From assembly GCF_000482325.1 (NCBI RefSeq), contig NZ_KI535295.1, positions 731,060-795,059 of the forward strand: DNA of 64,000 nucleotides. The letters run 5' to 3'. A model generated the notes under the pieces. It saw only the letters and a program-made list of their open reading frames with translations, ran no database searches and was not told where the DNA came from. The position numbers and the translations under genes are program-made. Below are positions 27,539 through 36,622 of the stretch, one piece after another. Position 1 is the first letter of the stretch; every line of letters begins with the position of its first letter. This DNA comes from Bacillus sp. UNC438CL73TsuS30. Lineage in GTDB: Bacteria > Bacillota > Bacilli > Bacillales > Cytobacillaceae.

Positions 27539-28363
27539 ATGCTACATATAGTGGCCTGTATTAAGCAAGTACCTGACACGAAAATCATTAAAATGAATCC
27601 AAAAACCAACACCATGGACCGCAGGACGGCACCAGCCATCTTAAATCCTTATGATGCTCATGCGGTCGAAGAGGCAGTTCGTCTGAAGGAAAGGTATGGA
27701 GGAACGGTATCTGTCTTGACGATGGGTCCGCCGCCAGCGGTAAAGGCAATTAAAAAATGTATTGAAATAGGGGCAGATGAAGGGTATTTGATCACAGACC
27801 GGAGATTTGCCGGAGCAGATACGTTAGCAACCAGTTATGCCCTTACGAAAGCGCTGGAGAAGATTTCAAAAACGAATCCAGTCGATCTCGTTATTTGTGG
27901 GAAAATGACCATTGATGGAGATACCGGTCAAGTCGGCCCTGGAATTGCGAGGAGGCTCGATATCCCGCCGCTTACGTCGGTGAACAAAGTAGTGGAGATT
28001 AATAAAGACGAGGGGTATGCCATTGTCCATCGCAAATTGGAGGACGGGTTTGAAGTTATTAAATCCACTTTACCTTGTTTATTTTCTGTTGAAAAAACCA
28101 TCAATGAAGTTCCCTATTCTTCTTTTTCGAACATGTTAAAAGCAGCGAAATACGAGCCAGTTATCTGGTCTGTTGATGACTTGGAGGGTGTGGATATTAA
28201 ACAGCTTGGGTTGAAAGGATCTCCAACAATTGTTTCGAAAGTATGGGCCCCGCCGCCGCCAGCAGGGGGAACGATGATTGAAGGCAATCCGTTAGAACAA
28301 GTGGACCAATTGCTTTCCGTCATTCTTGAAAAGAAAGAATTGTTTACGGTCAAGGAGGGATAA
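27539..28363 (+). CDS. etfB: Electron transfer flavoprotein beta subunit (FixA/EtfB type)
   Basis: 274 residues. Conserved blocks are HIVACIKQVPDT at the start, LNPYDAHAVEEAVRL (about residues 35-49), and the AMP/FAD-contacting segment CGKMTIDGDTGQVGPGIARRL. It pairs with EtfA to carry FAD. The ATG at 27539 is preceded by TAAGGAGGAACTCA; upstream codons in frame lack a ribosome site. It is the first gene of a four-gene unit etfB-etfA-fixC-fixX in FixABCX order, which marks the bifurcating or quinone-linked Etf group rather than the ordinary fatty-acid Etf. Confidence 0.92.
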   Translation: MLHIVACIKQVPDTKIIKMNPKTNTMDRRTAPAILNPYDAHAVEEAVRLKERYGGTVSVLTMGPPPAVKAIKKCIEIGADEGYLITDRRFAGADTLATSYALTKALEKISKTNPVDLVICGKMTIDGDTGQVGPGIARRLDIPPLTSVNKVVEINKDEGYAIVHRKLEDGFEVIKSTLPCLFSVEKTINEVPYSSFSNMLKAAKYEPVIWSVDDLEGVDIKQLGLKGSPTIVSKVWAPPPPAGGTMIEGNPLEQVDQLLSVILEKKELFTVKEG

Positions 28364-28366
28364 TGG

Positions 28367-29404
28367 ATGGATTTTAAAGATTATTCAGGTGTTTGGGTAT
28401 TTATCGAAGAAAAAGACGGGGTAATTGCTCCAGTTTCTCTTGAGCTATTAGGGGCAGGGCGGAAATTGGCCGATAAACGTGGATGTGAGCTGGCGGGTGT
28501 TTTAATAGGGGAAAATATTAAATCTTTAACAAAGACGATTTTTGAATATGGAGCGGATTCTGCCTATGTCTACGATCAGCCGATTTTTAAACATTACCGA
28601 ACAGAATCTTTTATGAAGGCGCTTCTAGATTGTTCCAATAAATATAAACCAGAAATTATCCTTTACGGTGCAACCTCAACTGGAAAAGACCTAGCCAGTG
28701 CGGTCGCTACCGACTTGCCAACCGGATTAACAGCAGATACGACCGAGTTGGATGTGGAAGAGGAAACCGGTCTACTCTTAGCCAGCCGCCCAGCCTTTGG
28801 GGGAAATATTATGGCGACGATTCTTTGTAAAAAATATCGCCCGCAAATGGCAACGGTCCGTGCCAAGGTCATGAAAGCGCTGACTCCGCAAACAGGCAGA
28901 TCTGGCAAGATTATCGAAGAAACTATTTCCTTACAAGAAGATGATATTCGGACAAAAGTATTAGAAATTGTGAAGGAAACCACAAAAAAGGTCCGAATCG
29001 ACGAGGCAGATATTATCGTTGCCGGGGGAAAAGGGTTGGGGAGTGCAGAAGGGTTTCAGTTAGTTCACCATTTAGCCGAAACGCTTGGCGGAGCTGTCGG
29101 TGCCAGCCGGGATGTAGTGGAAGCGGGGTGGATCGCTCATCCTCACCAAGTTGGGCAGACCGGTGTAACGGTCACGCCAAAGATTTATTTTGCAATAGGA
29201 ATCTCCGGAGCGATTCAACATGTCGTTGGGATGAAAAACTCCGGTTTGATCATTGCCATAAATAAAGATCCGGAAGCGCCAATTTTCCAATCTTGTCACT
29301 ATGGAATTGTCGGTGATGCCTTTCAGATTGTCCCAATATTAATAGAACAGTTTAAGAAAGCATTATCAAGAGAGGAGGTAGAGAGCTATGCCGGAGAAGT
29401 TTGA
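28367..29404 (+). CDS. etfA: Electron transfer flavoprotein alpha subunit (FixB/EtfA type)
   Basis: 345 residues. The N-terminal half is the Etf fold; the C-terminal FAD domain is seen as VAGGKGLGS then GAVGASRDVVEAGW, HPHQVGQTGVTVTPKIYFAI and GISGAIQHVVGM, ending INKDPEAPIF. It starts 3 bp after etfB and overlaps fixC by 17 bp, so the genes are translated together. With EtfB it forms the flavin heterodimer that receives electrons from NADH or an acyl-CoA donor. Confidence 0.93.
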   Translation: MDFKDYSGVWVFIEEKDGVIAPVSLELLGAGRKLADKRGCELAGVLIGENIKSLTKTIFEYGADSAYVYDQPIFKHYRTESFMKALLDCSNKYKPEIILYGATSTGKDLASAVATDLPTGLTADTTELDVEEETGLLLASRPAFGGNIMATILCKKYRPQMATVRAKVMKALTPQTGRSGKIIEETISLQEDDIRTKVLEIVKETTKKVRIDEADIIVAGGKGLGSAEGFQLVHHLAETLGGAVGASRDVVEAGWIAHPHQVGQTGVTVTPKIYFAIGISGAIQHVVGMKNSGLIIAINKDPEAPIFQSCHYGIVGDAFQIVPILIEQFKKALSREEVESYAGEV

Positions 29405-30683
29405 TTGTATAGTCGTCGGGGCAGGGCCTGCTGGGATCTCCTGTGCCCATGATTTAGCAAAAGGCGGTGCAAACGTCTTGCTTATTGAAAGAGGAGAGTA
29501 CCCAGGTTCCAAAAATGTCATGGGGGGTGTCCTTTATCGAAAAATGATGGAGGATATTATCCCGGAGTTCTATAAGGAGGCTCCTATTGAACGTCCGATC
29601 GTTGAGCAGCGATTTATGATGATGGATAAGGAGTCTGCTGTCACCTTTAGTTATAAGGGTTTGGAGTGGGCCAAGGAACCCTACAATAACTTTACCGTAT
29701 TACGAGCAAATTTTGATCAGTGGTTTGCCGAGAAGGCGGTCGAGCAAGGTGCAATTTTAGTATGCGAAACCGTCGTATTAGAATGTATTGTTGAAAATGG
29801 AAAGGTAGTCGGTGTCCGAACAGATCGCCCAGACGGAGATATTTATGCAGATGTGGTCGTTTTAGCAGACGGGGTGAACTCACTATTGGCCCAAAAGCTC
29901 GGGTTTCACAAGGAGCTAAAACCAGAAGAAACGGCCTTGGCCACAATGGAAATTTTGAAACTTGATAAAAAAATCATTGAAGACCGTTTCAACCTTGAAG
30001 AAAATCAGGGCTGCACGATTGAATTATTTGGAGATGCTACAAAAGGAATTCTCGGCACAGGGTTTTTGTATACCAATAAAGATACATTAAGCATTGGTGT
30101 AGGGACACTTCTATCCGGGATGATTAAACATAAAATTAAACCATATGACTTACTTGAATATGTAAAAAACCATCCGATGATCCGCCCGTATATTCAAGGA
30201 AGTGAGCCGGCAGAGTATTTAGCTCACTTGATTCCAGAAGGCGGATTTAATTCGATGGGGAAAATTGTCGGCAACGGTGTCATCGTCATCGGGGATGCTT
30301 CCCAGTTGGTCAATGCGATTCATCGGGAAGGTTCGAACTTGGCGATGACTTCTGGCAGACTGGCAGCGGAAACGGTTCTTTTAGCAATGCAATCAGAAAA
30401 CTTTTCTGAAAGTATGCTGAGCCATTATAAAGAAAAATTATTTTCAGGATTTGTCGGCCAGGACATGAAAAAATATAAAGATTCAACCCATCATTTTAAT
30501 AAATTCCCGCAATATTTTGAAGAGTATATTCCGATGATCAATAAAGCTGCAAGTCAAATGTTTACCGTTGATGGATCGTCCAAATGGGAGAAACAAAAGA
30601 AAGTCGTAAGAGGCCTAGGATCTGCGAAAGAGAAGATGAAACTTGCCCGCGATGTTTATAAAGCCTGGAAGGTGATGAAATAA
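29388..30683 (+). CDS. fixC: FixC, Etf-quinone oxidoreductase-like flavoprotein
   Basis: 431 residues with an N-terminal Rossmann FAD motif CIVVGAGPAGISCAHDLAKG (residues about 5-24) and a second FAD block GNGVIVIGDASQLVNAIHREG. Like other FixC proteins it lacks the C-terminal iron-sulfur domain of mitochondrial ETF-QO; that part is the separate fixX gene directly after it, with a one-base overlap. It passes electrons from EtfAB to the quinone pool at the membrane. Overlap with etfA supports one operon. Confidence 0.92.
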   Translation: MPEKFDCIVVGAGPAGISCAHDLAKGGANVLLIERGEYPGSKNVMGGVLYRKMMEDIIPEFYKEAPIERPIVEQRFMMMDKESAVTFSYKGLEWAKEPYNNFTVLRANFDQWFAEKAVEQGAILVCETVVLECIVENGKVVGVRTDRPDGDIYADVVVLADGVNSLLAQKLGFHKELKPEETALATMEILKLDKKIIEDRFNLEENQGCTIELFGDATKGILGTGFLYTNKDTLSIGVGTLLSGMIKHKIKPYDLLEYVKNHPMIRPYIQGSEPAEYLAHLIPEGGFNSMGKIVGNGVIVIGDASQLVNAIHREGSNLAMTSGRLAAETVLLAMQSENFSESMLSHYKEKLFSGFVGQDMKKYKDSTHHFNKFPQYFEEYIPMINKAASQMFTVDGSSKWEKQKKVVRGLGSAKEKMKLARDVYKAWKVMK

Positions 30684-30979
30684 TGAGTGAACAGAAAAAA
30701 TTTCAGTCCATCGAAGAAAAGCAATATCTCGTTCGCTTTAACGCAGATACAAAATCACATCTTCATGTAAAAGATAATGATATTTGTTTAACGTCATGCC
30801 CTGATAAAATCTGTACCATTTTTTGTCCGGCAGAGGTTTATAAATGGGAAGATATCCGCATGCATGTTGGGTACGAAGGCTGTCATGAATGTGGCAGCTG
30901 CCGGATTGGCTGTCCTCATCAAAATATAAAATGGGAGTATCCGAAGGGCGGCCACGGGATTGTTTTCCGGTTAGGATAA
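30683..30979 (+). CDS. fixX: FixX ferredoxin-like protein
   Basis: 98 residues. A complete 4Fe-4S motif CHECGSCRIGCP (C-x2-C-x2-C-x3-CP) lies at about residues 72-83, and an incomplete cysteine set CPDKICTIFCP lies at about 43-53, as usual for FixX. It binds FixC and supplies the iron-sulfur centre. TAATG overlap with fixC. A terminator follows, so the operon ends here. Confidence 0.93.
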   Translation: MSEQKKFQSIEEKQYLVRFNADTKSHLHVKDNDICLTSCPDKICTIFCPAEVYKWEDIRMHVGYEGCHECGSCRIGCPHQNIKWEYPKGGHGIVFRLG

Positions 30980-30996
30980 CACTAGATTTAAATTTC

Positions 30997-31026
30997 AGGG
31001 CTATCTATTTGGATAGTCCTTTTTTA
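30997..31026 (+). terminator. Terminator after fixX
   Basis: AGGGCTATC pairs with GGATAGTCCT around TATTT, with a G-U pair, followed by a T run. Confidence 0.85.
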
Positions 31027-31083
31027 TGATTGAATTATAGAGTATCTAAAATCTTGCTAAGTTCATTAAATGGAGATTCACAT

Positions 31084-31121
31084 ACGGAACCGCACGGTGA
31101 ATTTTCACATGCGGTTCTTTA
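31084..31121. repeat. Dispersed hairpin repeat, copy 3
   Basis: GAACCGCA pairs with TGCGGTTC, with CGGTGAATTTTCACA between them; GTGA and TCAC extend the stem. This is the most symmetric of the three copies in the window (others at 16913 and 18531). Confidence 0.65.
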
Positions 31122-31140
31122 CAATTTACCTATATATACC

Positions 31141-31392
31141 TTAATGTTTTAAGTGTACAACTGTAATGGAAAATAGTCTTTTAAATAAAGGAAATAGTGT
31201 CCCTAAAATAATGGCAGGGATATCGATGACAGACCATAAGATGTGATATAACTTTATATCCTTGCTCTTTCCGATGGTTGCCTGCCGTAAGCCGCTGTCA
31301 AAAATCCAAAACGCCCTGATCACTGTGTAAAATGAGTAAATTCCCAATAAAGCAATTTCCCACCATGTTAATTGAATAAATAGTGTGTTCAT
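31141..31392 (-). CDS. Small membrane protein of unknown family
   Basis: 83 residues, not recognised. Two hydrophobic helices are visible: WWEIALLGIYSFYTVIRAFW (about residues 10-29) and HILWSVIDIPAIILGTLFPL (about 50-69), separated by a polar loop with KSKDIKLY. The ATG at 31392 is preceded by GGGAGATGGAGAAA; the ATG at 31401 sits against the ribosome site. It is alone on the minus strand between the Etf operon and the J-domain gene. Confidence 0.55.
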   Translation of the reverse strand: MNTLFIQLTWWEIALLGIYSFYTVIRAFWIFDSGLRQATIGKSKDIKLYHILWSVIDIPAIILGTLFPLFKRLFSITVVHLKH

Positions 31393-31653
31393 TTTCTCCA
31401 TCTCCCTGACAAGTGAAGGTGTTTGTTTAAATTATAATCCACATTTGTTTGTTATTGTGATTTTTACCAAAAAGTACATATATTGTTCAATAAGTTATGT
31501 CCAAACAAAATAGGATTATTGTATTTTTATTTTACAGTTATTTGAAAAAGAGTAGTGTATTGAGGGTCTTGAATAGTCTTTTTTATCCATTCACTTTTTT
31601 CATTTCCTTATATAGTATTAAGAAATAAATAGAAAAAGAGGAAGGAGAATATT

Positions 31654-32442
31654 GTGAATACAGATCAAGCTTATGCCCTTTTAATGGATGCTGGCGTCAA
31701 AGAAGAAACCAGTATTGAAACGATTAGACGATGGTTACGGGAAAGAAAGATTTATTTCGAAGGAAAAGGAAATCGGAATAATGAATACATAATTGATAAT
31801 ATGGACCAAGCATTAACCATGTTAAAGGATGCTGGAGTTACTGAAAGCGACAGTGCACAAATTGTTGGGCGCTGGTTGAGTGAAGGAAAAATTAAAAACG
31901 TGAGGAATAGGAAGAAGGACGCCACTGCTGAACCGAGTAAAGCAGTGACTAATCAATTTTTAAATAATCCTCAAGATCAATTGAAGATAATCCAGCAATT
32001 AAAAGAAAAAATTAATGCACAAAATGAACATATTAAAGGAATGGAGCAACTCCACAAAACTTCCATTTACACATTAAAACAACAAAGAGATAAATTAAAT
32101 AGGGAAGTTGGCATCCTAGAGAGTGAAAAAAGTGAACTACAGAACGAAAGTATGAATTTACTAAAAGAAAACAGGGAATTACGTAATGAAATTTTAAAAT
32201 TAAAACAAGACCCTTCTTATGGAATGAAAAGAAACCCTGAGAGGAAACCAAGTACCCCACAACCTAGAACGAATCATTATCGTCAAAAATTAGGTCTTTC
32301 CAAAACAGCAAACGAAAAAGAAATCGTAACAAGCTATAAAAAATTATTAAAAATAACCCATCCAGACCATGGCGGGAACTCTGCAGCCTTTCATTATATT
32401 AAAACAGACTATGATCAATTTAGAAATAATAGTAAGGAATAA
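31654..32442 (+). CDS. Two HTH-like repeats, coiled coil and C-terminal J domain
   Basis: 262 residues in an unusual order. Two related segments open the protein: QAYALLMDAGVKEETSIETI with RRWLRERKI (residues 5-33) and QALTMLKDAGVTESDSAQIV with GRWLSEGKI (about 51-79), each like a small helix-turn-helix. A coiled coil follows (about 108-186), rich in Glu, Lys and Leu. The C-terminus is a J domain: YRQKLGLSKTANEKEIVTSY, then HPDHGGNS carrying the HPD motif that stimulates Hsp70/DnaK ATPase. GTG start with GAGGAAGGAGAAT upstream. A DNA-bound co-chaperone is a plausible reading but is inferred. Confidence 0.75.
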   Translation: MNTDQAYALLMDAGVKEETSIETIRRWLRERKIYFEGKGNRNNEYIIDNMDQALTMLKDAGVTESDSAQIVGRWLSEGKIKNVRNRKKDATAEPSKAVTNQFLNNPQDQLKIIQQLKEKINAQNEHIKGMEQLHKTSIYTLKQQRDKLNREVGILESEKSELQNESMNLLKENRELRNEILKLKQDPSYGMKRNPERKPSTPQPRTNHYRQKLGLSKTANEKEIVTSYKKLLKITHPDHGGNSAAFHYIKTDYDQFRNNSKE

Positions 32443-32490
32443 AGTATCTGTATTTTATCGTACTTTGTGATTGAATACTAAGTTGAGTTG

Positions 32491-32538
32491 AGCCTTTTTT
32501 GCTAAGGCGGGAATCCCGGTTTAGCAAAAAGGGCTTTT
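32491..32538. terminator. Bidirectional terminator
   Basis: AGCCTTTTTTGCTAA pairs with TTAGCAAAAAGGGCT, with inner CGGGA/TCCCG. It serves the J-domain gene and the convergent TetR gene. Confidence 0.85.
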
Positions 32539-32570
32539 AGCGATAGGAAGAAGAGATTAATCGTTAGTTT

Positions 32571-33398
32571 TTAACATCCATAATACCGGCGAAGCAAATA
32601 AGAGACCCATTTACAATGCGGATGATTTCGAATATTTTCCACTAACCCTTTTACGATCGCTAAGCTGTATACTGGTTCTTGCAGTTCCTGTTTTAATAGG
32701 GTTAATGATTCTTTTTCAATCGATTCATCCATTTCCCCTATTATGTGTTCAAGATTCTCAAGAATTTGTTCCTTCGTGATTTCCTCATTCAGCGGCTCCA
32801 GCATATGAAGGAGTTCCCTAGAAACAAATGGAAGGGTCATATGCTGAGCCAATATGGTTGTTTTTTCCCCTAATGATTCCGAGAGTAAATGCAAATCTAA
32901 TGGAACATTGTAGAATACAAAAAATTGTGAGTAAGTATTCATAAATCCCTTAATGCAAAACATTAAATCATATTGTATTTTTTCCACTTCATTTCCATAT
33001 AACCGTTCGATCATCAAAAGGATACTTTTTTCCATTAATTTATCATAATACTTCATTTTCAAAATGAGTTCTTTATTAAGAGTTTGTGACTGCTCTTTCA
33101 TAATAACCTTTGCAAAATCCGAATGCTTCTGAAAATTATAGTAAATAGCATAATAAAAATCATATAAAAGCTCTTCAACCTTCGAATTTATGACTATGTA
33201 GTCAATATCAGAAATAATCTGCATCATAAATTGATCAATTAATGCGATAATTAATTCGTCCTTTGACTTGAAAGAAAGGTAAAAGGCCCCCTTGGATATG
33301 CCGCAATAATCAGTTATTTGTTGTACAGAAGTGGCCTCAAATCCTTGCTTGGCAAAGAGTTCTAAAGCCTTTTCCATAATTAGTTGTCTTTTAACCAT
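32571..33398 (-). CDS. TetR-family repressor, divergent from the RND exporter
   Basis: 275 residues. The N-terminal HTH reads IMEKALELFAKQGFEATSVQ then ITDYCGISKGAFYLSFKSKD, a textbook TetR domain (residues 1-55). The remainder is an all-helical ligand domain, longer than usual. The ATG follows TAGGAGTGCGATTTA. It is divergent from the RND gene, with the palindrome TGACCGAATGGTCA between them in the exporter promoter, which suggests it represses the exporter and probably itself. The inducer is unknown. Confidence 0.88.
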   Translation of the reverse strand: MVKRQLIMEKALELFAKQGFEATSVQQITDYCGISKGAFYLSFKSKDELIIALIDQFMMQIISDIDYIVINSKVEELLYDFYYAIYYNFQKHSDFAKVIMKEQSQTLNKELILKMKYYDKLMEKSILLMIERLYGNEVEKIQYDLMFCIKGFMNTYSQFFVFYNVPLDLHLLSESLGEKTTILAQHMTLPFVSRELLHMLEPLNEEITKEQILENLEHIIGEMDESIEKESLTLLKQELQEPVYSLAIVKGLVENIRNHPHCKWVSYLLRRYYGC

Positions 33399-33424
33399 TA
33401 AATCGCACTCCTATTACCTTTCGT

Positions 33425-33453
33425 TTGACAATTGACCGAATGGTCATTATTAT
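33425..33453 (+). promoter_or_regulatory. RND exporter promoter with TetR-type operator
   Basis: TTGACA at 33425-33430 and TATTAT at 33448-33453, spacer 17 bp. The spacer holds the perfect dyad TGACC-GAAT-GGTCA (33433-33446), positioned for repression by the divergent TetR protein. Confidence 0.8.
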
Positions 33454-33495
33454 AAGGAATTGAGTTTATTAAGTCAATTATGGGTAGGTGCAAAA

Positions 33496-36400
33496 GTGAA
33501 AGGGTTAGTTAATTTTGTTCTTCATAATAAATTAGCAGTCTGGCTGCTCACGATCATCATTACGGTATCTGGTATTTATTCAGGCACAAGAATGAACATG
33601 GAGACCATACCGAATATATCGATTCCTTACTTAATGGTAACGGATGTTTACCCGGGAGCGACTCCCAAGAATGTAATGGAAGATATATCAATGCCAATCG
33701 AAAAGGCAGTAGAGGGTCTTGATCACGTAAAGTCCGTTTATTCCAATTCCTATTCTAACATGGCTAGTATCCAGGTGGAATACGAGTATGGTATTGATAT
33801 GGACGAAGCAAAACGGGAACTAAAATCTGCATTAGATAATGTGAAATTACCAGAGGGGGCAAAAGAGCCGACAACATCTGCGATTAGCATGAACATGATG
33901 CCGGTTGTGGCCCTGAGTGTCAGTAGTTCCAAAGAGGATATTGTTGGATTGACTTCCACAGTTGAAGATAGTTTACTTCCGAAAATCGAGAAAATTGAGG
34001 GTGTTGCTGATGCAACCATCACAGGTCAGCACATTGATGAAGTAGACTTAACGTATAACAAGTCCAAAATGGCTCAATTCGGTTTAACAGAAGATAAAGT
34101 CAAACAAATGATTCAAGCAAGTAATATGGCTGTATCATTAGGATTATATGAGTTTAAAAAAGGTGAACAAGCGGTATCAATCGACGGCAAGTTCATGACA
34201 GTGAAAGAATTAAAGAGCATGCTCATTCCTGTCACACCATCTGCAGCCAATCGTTCGCCCTTTGTGAAACTAAGCGACATTGCTTCAATTCATGTAGTGG
34301 GTAAAGTGCAGTCCATTTCACGTACAAATGGCAAAGAGGCAATTGCGATCCAAATTGTCAAAGGTCAACAAGCTAACACTGTTGATGTTGTGAACAAGGT
34401 GAAAAAGGTCATAAAAGATGAAAAAGCAAAAGTCGATGGACTTGCGATTGATGTTACCCTTGACCAAGGAAAACCGATCCAAGAGTCCATTACAACGATG
34501 ATTGAAAAAGCGGTATTTGGTGGGTTGATTGCTGTATTAATCATCCTTCTCTTCCTGCGTGATTTTAAATCAACGATTATTTCAATCGTCTCGATTCCCG
34601 TTTCTATTTTTATGGCGCTAATGATTCTGCATTGGATGGATATTACGCTTAATATTATGACTCTTGGAGCGATTACCGTTGCGATTGGCCGTGTAATCGA
34701 TGATTCCATCGTTGTTGTTGAAAATATTTTTCGACGATTACATTTAAAAGAAGAGCAATTAAATGGACGGGCTCTTATTCGTGAGGCCACCATTGAAATG
34801 TTCAAACCAATCCTTTCATCAACCTTGGTAACGGTTGCAGTATTCGCGCCGCTGATTTTCGTTGGCGGCATGGTCGGGGAGCTATTTGCACCGTTTGCAT
34901 TGACGATGGCGTTTTCGCTTGGGGCTTCCTTACTTGTGGCCATTACCATCGTTCCTGCTTTATCTCACTTCTTATTTAAGAAAAAATTATATGGTGAAAA
35001 GACAGAAAAACAACATAAAGAAGTTGGTAAATTAGCAAAATGGTACAAAGGTTTTCTTAACAAGTCGCTTAACCATAAAGTAATTGCTTCTATCCTAGCG
35101 ATCCTTTTATTAGCAGGGAGTTTGGCGTTAACCCCGTTAATCGGCTTTAGTTTTATGGGGAGCCAAGAAGATAAGGTGATGTACTTAACGTATACTCCAA
35201 AAGCGGGCGAACTTCGTAAAGATACATTAGCAAACGTCAAAGCAGTTGAAGAAAAAATGCAAAAACGTGATGATATTGATATCGTTCAAGTATCAGTTAC
35301 AGAAGCTGGAGACACGTCAACCGCAATGTTTGGCGGGGCAGGCGGCGGAGGTTTAATGTACCTAATCTTTGATCCGAATACGAAGAATTTCCCGAAAGTG
35401 AAAGAGGAAATTGAAAAGTATGTAGCGGGTATAAATCAATCAGGAAAATGGAAGAGTCAGAACTTCTCTTCGATGTCTGGTTCTAATGATGAGGTCAGCT
35501 ATACTCTCTATAGTGAAGATTTAAATAAACTTTATCAATCTGTTGATAAAGTAGAAGCTGTTTTACAAAAGAATAACGGTTTGAAAGATGTGACTTCAAG
35601 TGCAGAAGATCCTTATGTGGAGTACACCTTCCGTGTGGCACAAGATGAATTGATTAAATATGGATTAACAACAGGTCAGCTCGTTGGAATGTTAAGTCCG
35701 CAAAAAACGGAGAATGTATTAACTACTGTAGAAAAGGACGGTAACGCATTAGATGTAATTGTTCAGCAGGAACAACAGAAGGAGCCTAAATCGATTGAGG
35801 ATATGTTAGATAAACAAATCCCAACAGCTATTGGTAAAACTGTCCCTCTTTCCGAGCTTGTCAAAGTCAAAAAAGGAACAACCTTAAATACGCTTTCACG
35901 CAGTAAAGGTGAATACTACGCAACTGTTTCTGGAAAAGTGAAAGGGAAGGATATTTCAAAGGTAACATCTGAAGTAGGTAAAAAAGTGGATAAACTAGAT
36001 TTACCAAAAGGGGTTACAGTTAGTGTTGCCGGTGTCCAGGCAGATATGTCTGATACATTTACCAAACTTGGTGCAGCCATGGCTGCTGCAATTGCTATCG
36101 TATATTTCATCCTTGTGGTAACCTTCCGCGAGGGTGTAGCACCATTTGCGATCCTGTTCTCGTTACCGTTTGCCGTCATCGGTTCATTTGTTGGTTTATA
36201 TATCGCAGGTGAAACCATATCTGTATCCGTTATGATGGGGCTGCTGATGTTAATCGGGATCGTTGTCACGAATGCAATCGTTCTGGTAGACCGGATTATT
36301 CATATGGAACGTGACGGATTGAGTATGCGTAATGCAGTTTTAGAAGCCGGAGCAACACGCCTACGTCCAATCCTGATGACAGCCATTGCTACCGTTGGTG

Positions 36401-36579
36401 CGTTAATCCCATTAGCGTTGGGAGAAGGTGGCGGAGGTTTAATCTCAAAAGGTCTTGCTATTACCGTTATCGGCGGTTTAACAAGTTCGACCTTATTAAC
36501 CTTAGTGGTTGTACCAATTGTATATGAGGTTCTCTCTAAATTATTTAAGAAAAATCGTAGAGAGATCGAAGAAAACTAA
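33496..36579 (+). CDS. RND-family efflux transporter (SwrC/YerP-like)
   Basis: 1027 residues with the twelve-helix RND layout: a first helix KLAVWLLTIIITVSGIYS, a large extracellular loop, helices 2-6, a second loop and helices 8-12. The proton-relay pair is in GRVIDDSIVVVENIFRRL, corresponding to the two adjacent Asp of helix 4. Similarity is to Gram-positive AcrB homologues such as SwrC, which export surfactin and drugs without an outer-membrane channel. The GTG at 33496 has GGTAGGTG before it, and the promoter -10 ends at 33453, so the frame-compatible TTG at 33460 would be at the transcript start and is rejected. Confidence 0.9.
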   Translation: MKGLVNFVLHNKLAVWLLTIIITVSGIYSGTRMNMETIPNISIPYLMVTDVYPGATPKNVMEDISMPIEKAVEGLDHVKSVYSNSYSNMASIQVEYEYGIDMDEAKRELKSALDNVKLPEGAKEPTTSAISMNMMPVVALSVSSSKEDIVGLTSTVEDSLLPKIEKIEGVADATITGQHIDEVDLTYNKSKMAQFGLTEDKVKQMIQASNMAVSLGLYEFKKGEQAVSIDGKFMTVKELKSMLIPVTPSAANRSPFVKLSDIASIHVVGKVQSISRTNGKEAIAIQIVKGQQANTVDVVNKVKKVIKDEKAKVDGLAIDVTLDQGKPIQESITTMIEKAVFGGLIAVLIILLFLRDFKSTIISIVSIPVSIFMALMILHWMDITLNIMTLGAITVAIGRVIDDSIVVVENIFRRLHLKEEQLNGRALIREATIEMFKPILSSTLVTVAVFAPLIFVGGMVGELFAPFALTMAFSLGASLLVAITIVPALSHFLFKKKLYGEKTEKQHKEVGKLAKWYKGFLNKSLNHKVIASILAILLLAGSLALTPLIGFSFMGSQEDKVMYLTYTPKAGELRKDTLANVKAVEEKMQKRDDIDIVQVSVTEAGDTSTAMFGGAGGGGLMYLIFDPNTKNFPKVKEEIEKYVAGINQSGKWKSQNFSSMSGSNDEVSYTLYSEDLNKLYQSVDKVEAVLQKNNGLKDVTSSAEDPYVEYTFRVAQDELIKYGLTTGQLVGMLSPQKTENVLTTVEKDGNALDVIVQQEQQKEPKSIEDMLDKQIPTAIGKTVPLSELVKVKKGTTLNTLSRSKGEYYATVSGKVKGKDISKVTSEVGKKVDKLDLPKGVTVSVAGVQADMSDTFTKLGAAMAAAIAIVYFILVVTFREGVAPFAILFSLPFAVIGSFVGLYIAGETISVSVMMGLLMLIGIVVTNAIVLVDRIIHMERDGLSMRNAVLEAGATRLRPILMTAIATVGALIPLALGEGGGGLISKGLAITVIGGLTSSTLLTLVVVPIVYEVLSKLFKKNRREIEEN

Positions 36580-36622
36580 CGAAATAAGACCTATAAGGTG
36601 AAATTTTAATAGGTTATTTATG

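Noticed and set aside
27357..27539. 60-codon frame on the minus strand before etfB
   Set aside because: It begins at the etfB start codon and crosses its ribosome site, with no ribosome site of its own; no family recognised.
31084..31121. Group II intron domain V
   Set aside because: The hairpin resembles domain V in outline (GAxCCG...CGGTTC), but the catalytic AGC triad is absent and there is no reverse transcriptase or domain VI nearby.
34365..34949. 194-codon frame antisense to the RND gene
   Set aside because: Same reason: it lies inside a certain gene and has low-complexity Ile/Ser/Thr-rich content.
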